Source: Cladochytrium replicatum (Eukaryota > Chytridiomycota > Chytridiomycetes > Cladochytriales > Cladochytriaceae). From it: a DNA stretch of 64,000 nt. The stretch lies in the NCBI GenBank assembly GCA_025526935.1, contig JAHLKD010000052.1:303992-367991 (forward strand), in the 5' to 3' direction. The translations under genes and the position numbers were made by a program. Shown here piece after piece: positions 22,279-32,653 of this stretch (the first letter of the stretch is position 1; each line of letters opens with the position of its first letter). A model generated the notes under the pieces. The model did not search any database. It worked only from the letters and a program-made list of their open reading frames with translations, and was not told where the DNA came from.

Positions 22279-22584
22279 TTAACAATCATCTTTGAGCATC
22301 GAGAAATATGTCCGAATAGCCAATCCTCGACATATTTGAGCGTGAAGTTGTTCACAAGATGTTATCGTTGGGCAGTCGGCGAGCTTTCGATAGAGTTGCA
22401 CATGTTGTAATGATGCTGATTGAGTGGAGAGAGTGCAAAGGCCCGAGAGCGCTGAGTAGGACAACGGAACACCTGCAGCGGACGAGCGAAGGGGTGAGCA
22501 TCGACCCGCACGAAGGAAAAGTCTCGCAGTCGAAGGGATCATCTTGTGGTGAAGGTTTAATTTATTCGACGCCACACCACACAA
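22279..22584 (-). CDS. Possible small protein with mitochondrial-type N-terminus
   Basis: From the internal ATG about 42 bases in, the frame reads MIPSTARLFLRAGRCSPLRS and continues Ser/Leu/Arg-rich without acids, the pattern of a mitochondrial presequence, to a stop at 22279. Only about 85 codons. No family recognised, and it could be the first exon of a gene otherwise lost. Low support. Confidence 0.25.
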   Translation of the reverse strand: MCGVASNKLNLHHKMIPSTARLFLRAGRCSPLRSSAAGVPLSYSALSGLCTLSTQSASLQHVQLYRKLADCPTITSCEQLHAQICRGLAIRTYFSMLKDDC

Positions 22585-22719
22585 AGCATCATAGTGCGCA
22601 AGAAGATGCTGTGCTCATACCCGCCCTTGCAACATCATTCGTTTTGGAGATAGCTGAGTTATGAAATAAAACGATTACCTCAAGAAACGAGACGAGTGTG
22701 CGGCTTCTGCACGTTCCAT

Positions 22720-23500
22720 AGATCAACATTTGTACCTCGTCCAGCAAGTTAATCCCCCAATAATATCTTCTGCATGAGAATCAAAACCTTCAGAGACCAG
22801 GTTAGTGGCCAAACGCCTGTATGCGAGCACGCGCCAAGCGCGAAACGTGTTTTCTCCACTCTTTGGAGCCCTTACCCTCAAACGGATATCGGATTATCCC
22901 TTCGCTCCCGTTTCCATGATGAACATCTAGTAATCGTGAATAAGAATCATACGACTAAGGTTTGCACAGACCTTACCGAAATCAAAGATCCTACTTGCTC
23001 ACTGCATGGTACGCACCGACGTTCACAAAGCAGAAACTACTCTCGCCAGAGTCACTGTCTACCCCATCCCATTCAGAATGATGAGCCGGAGGTAGGACAA
23101 TACACTCAGCAGAATCATCTTCATTTTAAAATATCAATCGACCGCACGAATAACTGCTCCAGCACTGTACAGAGCTGCGTCGATACTCTCACTTCCAAGA
23201 AACGAATTCTCTCCCCAAAGGCCCGTGAAATGTGGCGATACGGAGCTTTGGAGGGATCGAGAGCAAACGAGTCACATATGGACGCTATGAACCTTCCATA
23301 GATCACTTAGATCGGCAGGGTTATGATTTGTATCCAACAGGAGCCCCAAAAGCAAGTGTGATTCCATGTTAATATCACTAGCGGTAGCCACTTCCCCTGG
23401 TTCATCCTTGAAGCTTGCGTTTCCGAGCGTTCGAATCAAATTTGGTGTTTCGTTTTTCATGTCGCACCAATGCGTCCTTGATTTACGCCCCTTGCTTCCT
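22720..23500 (-). pseudogene. Histone-deacetylase (class II-like) relic
   Basis: One minus frame from about 23490 carries DLSDLWKVHS, a TGA (23274-23272), then SPHFTGLWGENSFLG, DAALYSAGAVIRAVD and a second TGA (23136-23134). After a frame change near 23120 it continues ECIVLPPAHHSEWD and FCFVN. Further left come DVHHGNGSEG (about 22930-22900) and FRAWRVLAYRRLA ... VSEGFDSHAEDIIGGLT (about 22840-22755). These are the ordered land marks of an HDAC: VHS, the GAVxAVD helix, the PPGHH active-site His pair, the zinc ligands of DVHHGNG, and SAGFDAH. Two in-frame stops, at least one frameshift and an extra 2 bases before DVHHGNG make an intact product unlikely. Some breaks could be unmodelled introns. 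Confidence 0.65.
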
Positions 23501-23794
23501 GTAAGTGATCTGCTATTCCTGGAAGAACAGCAATACAACGTGATGGCTGATACCACTACTGATGATACTAGCCTGATCCATGGAAAGCATTTCGAAATTC
23601 TTCAGGAACACCGAGATCCAGCTTCGTTGGCCGTCTACATGCCGACCTTTTTCGCTGCGCCATAACGCTCGTTTTTTTGGCATGGAGGATGCTAAGAGGG
23701 ATGATTTCGACGCCTGGATTTTGCCGGGACACCTTAAAGTCAATGTTGATGCTGGAAAGGTTTGCACAAACATTGAAATTTGCAACTGGGACAA

Positions 23795-25935
23795 ATGACA
23801 TCTTTTCTCGTCCAGTATCCATTCCCGTACGAAAAGGAAGCATCGACCACGCAAGGCTCGGGAGAATCTTCCCAAGAGCATTCTCTTAAAAGAAAGGCTG
23901 AAGAAAATGTTTCTTCGCGTGACGCTCTCGCCAACCCTGAGACCGATGATATTACTGCTGTTACAGAAGCTGATGCTGAGAGTCGAGCTGTGAAAAAGCA
24001 AAAAGTTCGAGGACAGAACAAGAACCGCCCGGCCACCGTACAGCACGAGTCTATTCGGATCTGCAACGAGTTCGCAAGCTCGGGGACATGCTCCCGATTG
24101 ACAGCGGATGGGAAAGGGTGCAAGTATGAACATGACCTTCGGGCCTTTTTCGACTCGAAAGGTCCTGATCTCGGACCTGTTTGCCACAATTACGAGAAAT
24201 TTGGAAGCTGCCACTACGGGGTTAGGTGCCGGTGGGCTATGCACCACACTGATCCAGTTACGCTCCATCAACGCGTCGAAGAAGACAAAGTTAAAGCAGC
24301 AGAGGAAAGAGGTCCGGAAATTCTTAATGGAGAGATATTGGGACGTGCCTTTTTCAAAGATGTGAAGAAGAGACAGATACCCACACCAAAATCGGACGAA
24401 TTTGAAGCGATTGCAGATGCCTTCTTGAAAGAGAGAAAGGATCGGAATGCAGCTTTGTTGGAGGCTGCAAAGAAACGAAAAGCCCTCAAAGCTCAGGAAG
24501 ATGAAGCCGCATCAGAAGGAAGACAGGATTCGGTAGAAAAAAGCGGTGGTGTCCCGATGGAGGATGATTCATCAACGAATAAGGGTTTGGAGGGAGTGTC
24601 GCTCACGGTCGAAACAACAAACGATCATGGGGCTAAGGTTCTTAAATATGCCGATGAACAACCCACTGCGATTCGGATCGCTCGCCCGGAGAAGAAGAAA
24701 TATGAGTTTGCCGGAAAGTCCTACCTCGCTCCACTTACCACTGTCGGGAACCTGCCCTTCCGACGCATCTGCAAATCCTTCGGCGTCGATATTACGTGCG
24801 GAGAAATGGCCATGGCGTTCGATCTCTGCAGTGGGGAGGCGCGTGACTGGACCTTGATGCGTCGCCACCGGAGTGAGGACTTCTTCGGTGTGCAACTCGC
24901 AGGCAATGGGCCAAACGTCGTGAACCCTCCGTGCGAGATCATTTCACGGGACTTCAACGTCGATTTTATTGACCTCAACTGCGGGTGTCCTCTTGAACCA
25001 GTTACGAAGAAAGGAGCAGGCGCATCACTGCTTGAGCGACCCGCAAAACTGGCTGATATCGTACGTGGAATGAACTATGTCACGGGTCATACCCCTGTGA
25101 CAGTCAAGTTGCGCACAGGTTTCTATGACTCAAAGCCACTTGCTGAGAAGCTCATTCCTCGGTTACGACAATGGGGCGTTTCTGCTATAACCGTGCACGG
25201 ACGATCGCGAGAAGCTCGTTACTCAAAGCTTGCTGACTGGAAGTACATTTTGGATAAAATTACTCCACACGCATCAGCCGAGATGATTGATGAGCAAGGA
25301 GAGGTTATTCCCCCCGTTGCGATATTCGGCAATGGTGATGTACTACACTCCAGCGACTATTGGGCTCGTATGATGGGGATGCGTGATCTTAGTAATGAAA
25401 GCGAACTTACTCACGTTTTGGATGCTGCAAATGGTGGCGGCACTCAGACTGGTGGAGTTGCCGGAGTTATGATCGGCCGTGGAGCACTGATTAAGCCATG
25501 GATCTTCACCGAAATTAAGGAGCGCCGTGTCTGGGACATTTCGTCGGGGGAGCGGTTTGACATGCTGAGAGACTTCACCAACTACGGACTCGAGACGTGG
25601 GGGTCGGACACAATGGGGGTCAGTACAACACGCCGATTTTTGTGTGAATGGATGTCATTCCTGTGCCGATACGTCCCGGTGGGGCTACTCGAGCGACCTC
25701 AAAAGCTCAATCACCGGGTTGGTACGTTCTACGGACGGAACGATCTGGAAACCTTGATGGGCTCCCCAAAGTCGTCTGACTGGATTAAAATCTCGGAAAT
25801 GCTGCTGGGTCCTGCGCCCGATTTCAAGTTTGTCCCAAAGTAAGCAATCACATAATCTCCTTGAGCTATCAGAACTGAGTCACCTTTCTCAATAGGCATC
25901 GATCCAGTTCCGGTGACTCCCAAGACCAGGGGTAA
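23795..25935 (+). CDS. DUS3: tRNA-dihydrouridine(47) synthase (NAD(P)+)
   Basis: Exons 23795-25839 and 25896-25935 give 694 aa (yeast Dus3 is 668). Two CCCH zinc fingers lie at about residues 88-140 (CNEFASSGTCSR... CKYEHD and CHNYEKFGSCHYGVRCRW), typical for Dus3 and used for tRNA binding. After a charged linker the FMN-binding TIM barrel begins at YLAPLTTVGNLPFRRICKSF. It contains the catalytic cysteine in DLNCGCPLEPVTKKGAGASL, the TVHGRSREARYS loop and GVMIGRGALIKPWIFTEI. It reduces U47 of cytoplasmic tRNAs to dihydrouridine. The short last exon restores the family's end (KFVPK then HRSSSGDSQDQG); without it the frame stops right after FVPK. ATG 23795 chosen; the open frame extends 15 bases upstream without an ATG. 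Confidence 0.93.
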
Positions 25936-27997
25936 CTTCAGTGTACCTTTGTACTACAAATTATGCAGATGGACTGTCTTTCGACCAGTTTCTTCTTATG
26001 ATGTAGAAGTAATAACAGTGAATGAATTCAAAACGATGTTTGTCCGGCCAGGAAGTGTTTTATTGGTTAAAGGGAAACACCTGAAGAACTTTTAAGATGG
26101 CAGATTTGCGTTTTCTCTATACTTGGTTGTGTTATTTGTTTCGACGATGTTGGGGTTCTTGTTGTGTTTGTGGCTTTCGGTGGTAGTTGTTGAATTTGGA
26201 GTTGGGCCGATCCGTCCTGTTTGTTGATTATTTTCACACTCGTTGGTTTATCATCCCCATTATTGGTTTTTTCCCCCGTAGTTTATCGTTCCTATTCCAT
26301 TCTTTCCTCATCTATCTTGTTTGTTGTTCATTTTGTATTTTCGTTGGTGTTGATCGGGTCGTTTGTGTTGTCGTTGTGGAAGTCATTTTGCCTTTTATTC
26401 TTGTCATAGAACTGTTCTCTTGACTTTGTATTGTAACGATCGTCGAATCCTTTCGTCATACACATCTTGTCTTTCGTCTTTTATCTTTTGATTTGATGTG
26501 GTATGGGTTGTCGTTCTCGACTCAGTTGTTTCGTTATCGTCGGTGGGATTTTGTTGTTATTGTTTTAAATATTTTGGTCGTTAGTCGGTGTTGTCAGCTG
26601 TGATGATCCAGGGTAGTTTAATGTTTGTGGATGTCACGGTTGTCAAGGTTCCCTTCCCCTGCTTTGTCGCCTGTTCTTGTTACATACTCTAGAATTTTTC
26701 TATCATTTTTTGTTTGTTATCGTCGTCGGCTTCTTTTCATATCTGTCGGTTTGGCTGGGCGTGGTGGTTTGGCTTTGAATTGCTTGGGGGGTTCGTTTAG
26801 TCTTTCTGTTGTTGATGTTGACAATTTTCGTCTCAGGTTTTGATCTTACTTTGTTTAAAACTTTTTTGGTTTGTTTTGTCCATTATTATATTGCTACATT
26901 CACTCATCTGAAGGCAGAAATTTGCGAACTATCAGCATTCAGTTTGCCAGTCTAAATCACAACATTTGCCTTCGTAATTTGAGCTCAAAAAGAGGATGTT
27001 AAGTAAAATATCTTTACTAAGACAGACTAAAGACAACAAACTAGCCATGATCCGTATGTACAGCACAAAAGCATGGTTCGGCAACCACAAAGTACGTCAG
27101 ATCGGGCACCAGTTGTAAACTCCCATTCGGACATGTGCGTGACGGTTGAGGCTATGATTTGATTCCGTTTCGTTTGACAAAAATCTCGGTCGCCCAGCTT
27201 CAGCCTGAGCACGATGTTTTCTCAACCACGCTTCCGAATACGCGGTCCCGCCTTCGGAGACTGATCAGCTGGAATCGGTCCAGCAGAGGCGAGATTCATA
27301 AGATCGTCGAAAGCGGAAAGAAGATAGACGAGGCGAACCTTAGCTGGATGAGAAAATTCCTTAGAGATGGTGACGATACTCTGCTTTTGGCACCAAAGTA
27401 CACTGCCCCAAACGTTTCACCGAAAAAGTATCTCACTTAGCAATCCAATCCCCATGCCCCTAAACGGCCCCTAAACCAATCCCAGTCCTTTCGTCGTGAT
27501 AACATAAGTTCCAACATCACACTCGTGCTAGCGAGCCTTACTGGCTCAAGAGTCTCACCAACCCCATATTTGAGTAACGCAGGGAAGGTGATTTCTCCAT
27601 AAAATATGGTCGACTCGTCCTCGCGGATACATCGATCGAGATAGAAATCTTGTCAATACAGTTGTCGGTGAACAGGGCGGCTACCATTGGTTTCCAGCCA
27701 AAGGAAGAATTAACGAGCTTCTGAGAACCATGCTGAAGCATCCGTCCAATCTATTCATTCCTATGTCCAAAAGCCACACCCATTCCCAATCCGCGGTTTC
27801 GGTTCACCACCCGAAGAGCGCCTTCGTGTTGGGCAACGCACCACTGATCAGCTCTGGAGGAATCGCCATTTCTGCTCTTGTTTAAACTCTGATATTAGGG
27901 TAGAGATATCCTTGTTGTCAAACCCGCCTTTTATACTGACTTTCGCTCCCTTCAACGTGATCATCACCACCCACTCTTCTCAGACAATTACTTCACA
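25936..27997. other. Gene-poor stretch with strong strand asymmetry
   Basis: About 26100-26880 is rich in T and G and poor in A on the plus strand (runs such as ttgttgttcattttgtattttcg). Frames here are hydrophobic artefacts. 27160-27440 (+) holds about 90 open codons (LRRLISWNRSSRGEIHKIVE) and 27741-27538 (-) about 67. Neither has a start, splice partner or recognised family. Confidence 0.35.
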
Positions 27998-29003
27998 ATG
28001 GCTCGTCGCTACGACTCCCGAACCACAATTTTCTCGCCAGAAGGTAATCTCTGCTTTCTCTGCTCCGTCAAACCTCCTGCTCTACATCCCAATCGAACTT
28101 CCCGCTGTTCTCCCAAACAGGGCGATTATACCAGGTTGAATACGCCATGGAGGCAATCTCACACGCCGGGACCGCCCTCGGAATTCTCGCAGACGATGGG
28201 ATCGTTCTTGCTGCCGAGAAGAAGGTGACTTCGAAACTTCTCGAGCAGTCTGCTTCCGCTGAGAAGGTTTACGTGCTCAACGAGTTAAGCGAAGTGCGGA
28301 AATTGATGGGACAGCGGTGCTGAATATTGGAATTTTTTGCTGGTTATGATAGCACGATGGCGTGTGCGGTCGCTGGCATCACGGCCGATGCAAACACATT
28401 GATCACCTACGCGCGTCAGCAGGCACAGCAGTACCTCTACACCTACAGCGAAGAGATTCCTGCAGAGCTCTTGGTCCAGAGGATGTGTGACTTGAAGCAG
28501 GGGTACACACAATACGGAGGTTCGACTAAAAGTGAGATATCATTGAAGGAGACTGATGTGCAGTTTTGTAGGACTTCGTCCTTTTGGCGTGTCATTCCTG
28601 TATGCCGGCTGGGACTCTCACTTTGGATTCCAGCTCTACCACTCCGACCCCAGTGGCAACTACTCGGGCTGGAAGGCCACCTGTATTGGCGCAAACTCAT
28701 CTAACGCACAGAGCATCCTGAAGCAGGACTACAAAGAGACTGGGATAACTCTTGCGAATGCTAAAAGCTTGGCGGTGAAGGTGCTTGCGAAGACTATGGA
28801 TTCTACCACCCTTGGCAGTGACAAATGTGAGTTCAAAACTGTCGATGAGAGCGTCACATCCTGACTTTCGCGGTGTAGTGGAATTCGCGACCGTGAGCAA
28901 GGGGAACGACGGGAAAATTGCTTTCCATTTGTTCAGTGCGGAGGAGATTGACCAGTTGCTGAAGGACGAGAATGTCGCGCAGTTCCAGGAGGAGGATAGC
29001 TGA
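27998..29003 (+). CDS. PRE9: 20S proteasome alpha subunit (alpha 3/PSMA4 type), 5 exons
   Basis: Exons 27998-28043, 28121-28283, 28353-28519, 28572-28826, 28879-29003 join to 252 codons (251 aa; usual 250-261). The N-terminus [20 protein letters not shown] is the alpha-subunit signature and, with [20 protein letters not shown], the PSMA4/PRE9 type. Later blocks [47 protein letters not shown] and SILKQDYKE fit the same family. As an outer-ring alpha subunit it gates the 20S core and contributes to docking of the regulatory particle; alpha subunits lack the catalytic Thr. Introns are 50-77 nt. It is convergent with the dihydrofolate synthase gene, 116 bp away. Confidence 0.95.
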
Positions 29004-29119
29004 ACGATTCAAATTGAAAGCGATTCACTCTCTGTATAGGACATTGAACTGTACTAGTAATATATCGGCTAAGAACTTCTCCAAATGTCATCCTCACTAT
29101 GTTACAAAGTTTGACTGGT

Positions 29120-30577
29120 TTACTCCTTGCCAATAGATCGGTACAGTTGTGCAACCAAGTATAGAGAACCCGCAACAACTGTCACGTCCCTCCCAGCCAT
29201 CTCTGCCGCATCAACAGCCGCACCCACGTTGTCAAATGCCCTCGCTCGAACATCCTCATGGTGCTTCAACACAGCATCCCGGATTTCATCCGGCTGTACA
29301 CACTTCACCCATGGCATATCCACTGGACTCTCAAAGGGTGCGGAGAAGACAATGTCTCCAGGTTTCAAGAGCAATTCCAGAATTCCTTCCACTTTCTTTC
29401 TGGACGAGAATCCCAAGATCCAACACGCATTCTTTGCTCCGGGTGTCCGCGAAACATGCAGGTCGACAAACCGACGAAGTTCGATCGCTGCATCGGCATT
29501 ATGTGCCCCATCGACGAGTACGGAATGCGTGGAATTGGGAACATGAACCCACTCGAGCCGTCCAGGCCAACGAGTTCGCTCGATTCCGGAAACTAGCTGT
29601 CGCATGGTCAATTTGAACCCGAGAAGTTTTGGTGCAACGACAGCGATCGTGTTCAGCGCAGTCCCAACGTTCTCAAGCTGAAAGTCACCATGCAACGGCA
29701 TCCTGAACCGAATTTTCTTGACTGGCGTTGCCCCACCTTGCGGAGCTCTGGGCTGTGCTCCCTGTTTTGACACTTCATGCACGATCCAGTCACTGAGGAG
29801 TGGAAATGAGGCTTCCGCCATGCCAGCGCCGACATCCGCAGCTGGCGACACATGATCAGTCGACTCGAAGCGGATTGCCATTTTGACTTCCTCATCCGTA
29901 AGTCTCCGAGCCGGCTGTGCCAGATGTACTTTAACTCTATTACCCGGCTTCTCCCCGCTCGCATTCAAACCCTCCACAAATTCCTCGACCGTCCTCGTCG
30001 CTTCCGTATACCTCTGCGGCGCGACCACTACATCCTCAACACCAACCTTGACAATACCCGCCTTCTCCCTCGCAATCGCCTCAACAGAATCACCAAGAAA
30101 CTCCACATGATCGAGGCCAATGCACCCAACCACAGCCGCCAGGACATTCTTCGGCGGAAACACGTTCGTAGCGTCCAGCCGCCCTCCAAGACCGACCTCC
30201 ACGACCGCAACGTCGACTCTGTGCTCCGCGAAATGCATGAATGCGATACACGTGTTGAGTTCGAATGGCGAAGGCGGTGTGCCGCCTGTAAACGCCTCGG
30301 ATGCGGCGAGGGCGTATGAGCGCGTGGACTCGTATTGCGACAGTGTCATTGGATTACCGTTGATGCGGATGGCGTCGCGAGGGTGGTGGAGGTGCGGGGA
30401 GGTGTAGGTGCCGACATTGGAGATGGACGGGGAGGAGCGCAGGATGGAGGTTGTGAGTGCGACGATGGAGCCTTTGCCGTTTGTTCCGGCGACGTGGATG
30501 ACTTTGAAGCGGGTCTGTGGGGAGTCGACGGCCCTCAGCAGGGCAGTGATGCGTTGGAGGCCGAGGTTGATGGACAT
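29120..30577 (-). CDS. FOL3: Dihydrofolate synthase / folylpolyglutamate synthase family
   Basis: Single frame, 485 aa from ATG 30577, which gives the standard start MSINLGLQRITALL. The ATP loop is HVAGTNGKGSIVALT (about residues 29-43), followed by YTSPHLHHPRDAIRINGNPM. The Mur-ligase-type centre has VVEVGLGGRLDATNVF and GLDHVEFLGDSVEAIAREKAGI, then RWPGRLEWV and LVDGAHNADAA of the C-terminal domain. The short N-terminus right before the P-loop and the length fit fungal FOL3, which adds glutamate to dihydropteroate; FPGS activity cannot be excluded by sequence. The frame stays open upstream to 30739 but the added residues are not family-like. Cytosolic; folate biosynthesis. Confidence 0.92.
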   Translation of the reverse strand: MSINLGLQRITALLRAVDSPQTRFKVIHVAGTNGKGSIVALTTSILRSSPSISNVGTYTSPHLHHPRDAIRINGNPMTLSQYESTRSYALAASEAFTGGTPPSPFELNTCIAFMHFAEHRVDVAVVEVGLGGRLDATNVFPPKNVLAAVVGCIGLDHVEFLGDSVEAIAREKAGIVKVGVEDVVVAPQRYTEATRTVEEFVEGLNASGEKPGNRVKVHLAQPARRLTDEEVKMAIRFESTDHVSPAADVGAGMAEASFPLLSDWIVHEVSKQGAQPRAPQGGATPVKKIRFRMPLHGDFQLENVGTALNTIAVVAPKLLGFKLTMRQLVSGIERTRWPGRLEWVHVPNSTHSVLVDGAHNADAAIELRRFVDLHVSRTPGAKNACWILGFSSRKKVEGILELLLKPGDIVFSAPFESPVDMPWVKCVQPDEIRDAVLKHHEDVRARAFDNVGAAVDAAEMAGRDVTVVAGSLYLVAQLYRSIGKE

Positions 30578-31037
30578 TTCCCGGCGCGTGCTGCGGAACG
30601 AAAGAAAATTGTTACAAAAGCTGACCAGAAAAATTTGTTTGTGGAGGAAAATGTTGATATGAAGTGCCGTTTCATCCACGAGAAGCACAATTGTTTTAAT
30701 TATATTGTTCCAATTTGGCGCTTCCAAGAGAATGATCATTTTGATTGTGTCTCAAAGCTGACTGGACATCTTGGAGTCAATAAAGCACATTTGACAACAA
30801 TCTCTGCTTCATTATCACTTCAAAACACTTCGTCCCGTATATTGTACTCCCAAGCAGTCACCTATTTGTTGCTTTCAGTCATCTTTCCGCACAGTTGCAT
30901 CCCTTCACAAAGTTCCTCCAGGTTGTTGCACTAAGGTCTCTGCGACGGTTATCGTATTTGGAGAGTGGGAGGTCGGAGTATGTTTCAATCGATCATTCTG
31001 TTGATATTCAAACTAACAGTCATTCTCTTCTCTTCAG

Positions 31038-31900
31038 GAAAGGATCTCGGCGGGCTCTTACGGTGAAGTCTTTGCAGCTAGAAGTATCATTGACAGTTCG
31101 CTGCTATCAAAAGGGAGCGGATTGATCGTCCCCACCATACCACTGCCCACGAACGTAAGAGCCAAGTCACATTGATGGACGTTGCTCGCTTAGTCCGCTA
31201 GTTTCTTCGTGGGTATCTACAAAGATTTACAGCGTCGTAGGTGTGGTGGGTTCGCTTATATGCACTCCATGGTGTGCATGAAGACTATAACGTTGTTGTA
31301 AGTAGACTTTTGCCTTGAATTGAGATATACCTGCTGAAGTTACTTGTGTTGCTGAAGGTGATGGACAGACTTGGACCGAGCATTTGGCATCTGTTGAACA
31401 ATATACCCAATAGAAGGCTGCCGATGCGGACGGTTGCGTATCTTATGAAGCGGATGATCGATCAAGTAGAAGAATTACACCCAAGGTGTTCTTCATTGAT
31501 CTGGTATGTTTGGTCTCATAATCTTTCCGCAGAAGGCTGAATTTTGTTTGTTCAGAAACCCGACCAGTTCTGTGTCGGCCGCTACGGGGAGCCGGTCGGG
31601 TTCGACCATAGACCGGATTACGCAGGAATTGCGAAGGAGTTTGTAGAACTTGGAATGCTGCACTCGGGAACAGACGGTCTTAAAGAGAGTATTAATCTTG
31701 GAAATGGTCGGCTTTTGCTTCAATTGACCACATCGGCGAAAGATAAATGTGCCATGACAGTGCAGTGGGTCTTCGGGATGTCCGTCCTCTTACCCCAAAA
31801 GCAACACCTGAGAAGGACATTGTATGCCGCCATGTTCCGATTGACGCACAGGAGCCAGCAACACGTTTAGGTCTCCGAGGCGTCACCCAGCTGCACCGTG
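31038..31900 (+). pseudogene. Casein-kinase-1-like kinase relic
   Basis: Pieces appear in kinase order but in changing frames. After an AG acceptor at 31037: ERISAGSYGEVFAAR (glycine loop), then no VAxK lysine strand before a GTAAG donor. About 31253-31303: VRLYALHGVHEDYNVV. About 31355-31485: VMDRLGPSIWHLLNNIPNRR and MKRMIDQVEELHP. The catalytic loop is broken (ggtgttcttcattgatctg reads GVLH-stop unless two bases are restored), and after an intron KPDQFCVGRYGEPVG follows. The 'LGPSxxxLL' helix and 'xHxxxDYNVxV' hinge are CK1 hallmarks. Missing lysine plus at least two frameshifts make it a pseudogene. The 3' limit is vague; 31580-31900 is open but not recognisably kinase. Confidence 0.5.
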
Positions 31901-32653
31901 CACTAGGCACCGTTTTCGTTAGTCTTTTAACAGGGGTTTCCGGTTGATTTTAGTGTATTAATGGACCGATGTTTTATATTAATGGAGAGTGATTGTTTTG
32001 GTGATCGGACCACTTACAACCATACGACAAAGCTTATTCCAACTTGCTTAAATCTCAGACTCAAAGAGCCGGTCCGACCACCACTAATATAATCTCTGGT
32101 TCCGAGAAGAATGGACATTGTGATGATGGGTATCGAAACGCTGCGATTATGTTGAAGGAATTTCTGAGATTAAGTACCTTCGTTTTATGTGATCTACAAT
32201 ACATCCATTTTTATCTCACAAAAAAATCTGCCTCTCTGAATTACTTAGCCCGCTGGATCAACTTTCTTATTAGCACGGCGGTTGCAAGCAGCTGTGACGG
32301 CCGAACGAGATTTGAACTTGGTTGTGTTTCAGGTTCTAGAAGTTGAACGTTTTCCAACAGCTTTAGCGTGGTGGGTTTACCACCAGTCATTAGACTCAAA
32401 GGTAATGGATTTGAATCTGAGGAACGACAAACTTCTTTTTACATCCTCAATCGAACTTATGTTTGTTTTCTAATGTTATTTCTTTTCAACTTTCAAAGAA
32501 AAGAGCCTTTATTCAGAAACGGGGGAGTGTTGAGTGTTTGTCCTTTTCATAAAAAGTTTTCTTTCTCCATTTAGAAGGAATGAAACATGATTGGTGTGTC
32601 CTTCAAGAAACAAAAACAAAGAAATCAAGGAGATCAAAAATCAAGAAGCTATC
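31901..32653. other. No gene supported
   Basis: Short frames only. At about 32520-32540 a G-run followed by tgttgagtg has the look of a polypurine tract and LTR start on the plus strand, possibly an edge of the decayed Copia copy next to it. Confidence 0.3.

Noticed and set aside
22774-23301. Plus-strand frame of 175 codons
   Set aside because: The opposite strand carries ordered HDAC motifs across the same bases; this frame has biased, non-family composition.
23513-24271. Minus-strand frame of 252 codons
   Set aside because: Antisense shadow of the DUS3 N-terminal region, Phe/Leu/Arg-rich, no family features.
30335-30934. Plus-strand frame of 199 codons
   Set aside because: Antisense to the conserved N-terminus of the dihydrofolate synthase.
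32520-32580. LTR start after a polypurine tract on the plus strand
   Set aside because: The G-run plus tgttgagtg fits, but no plus-strand Copia coding sequence precedes it and no LTR end or partner was found.
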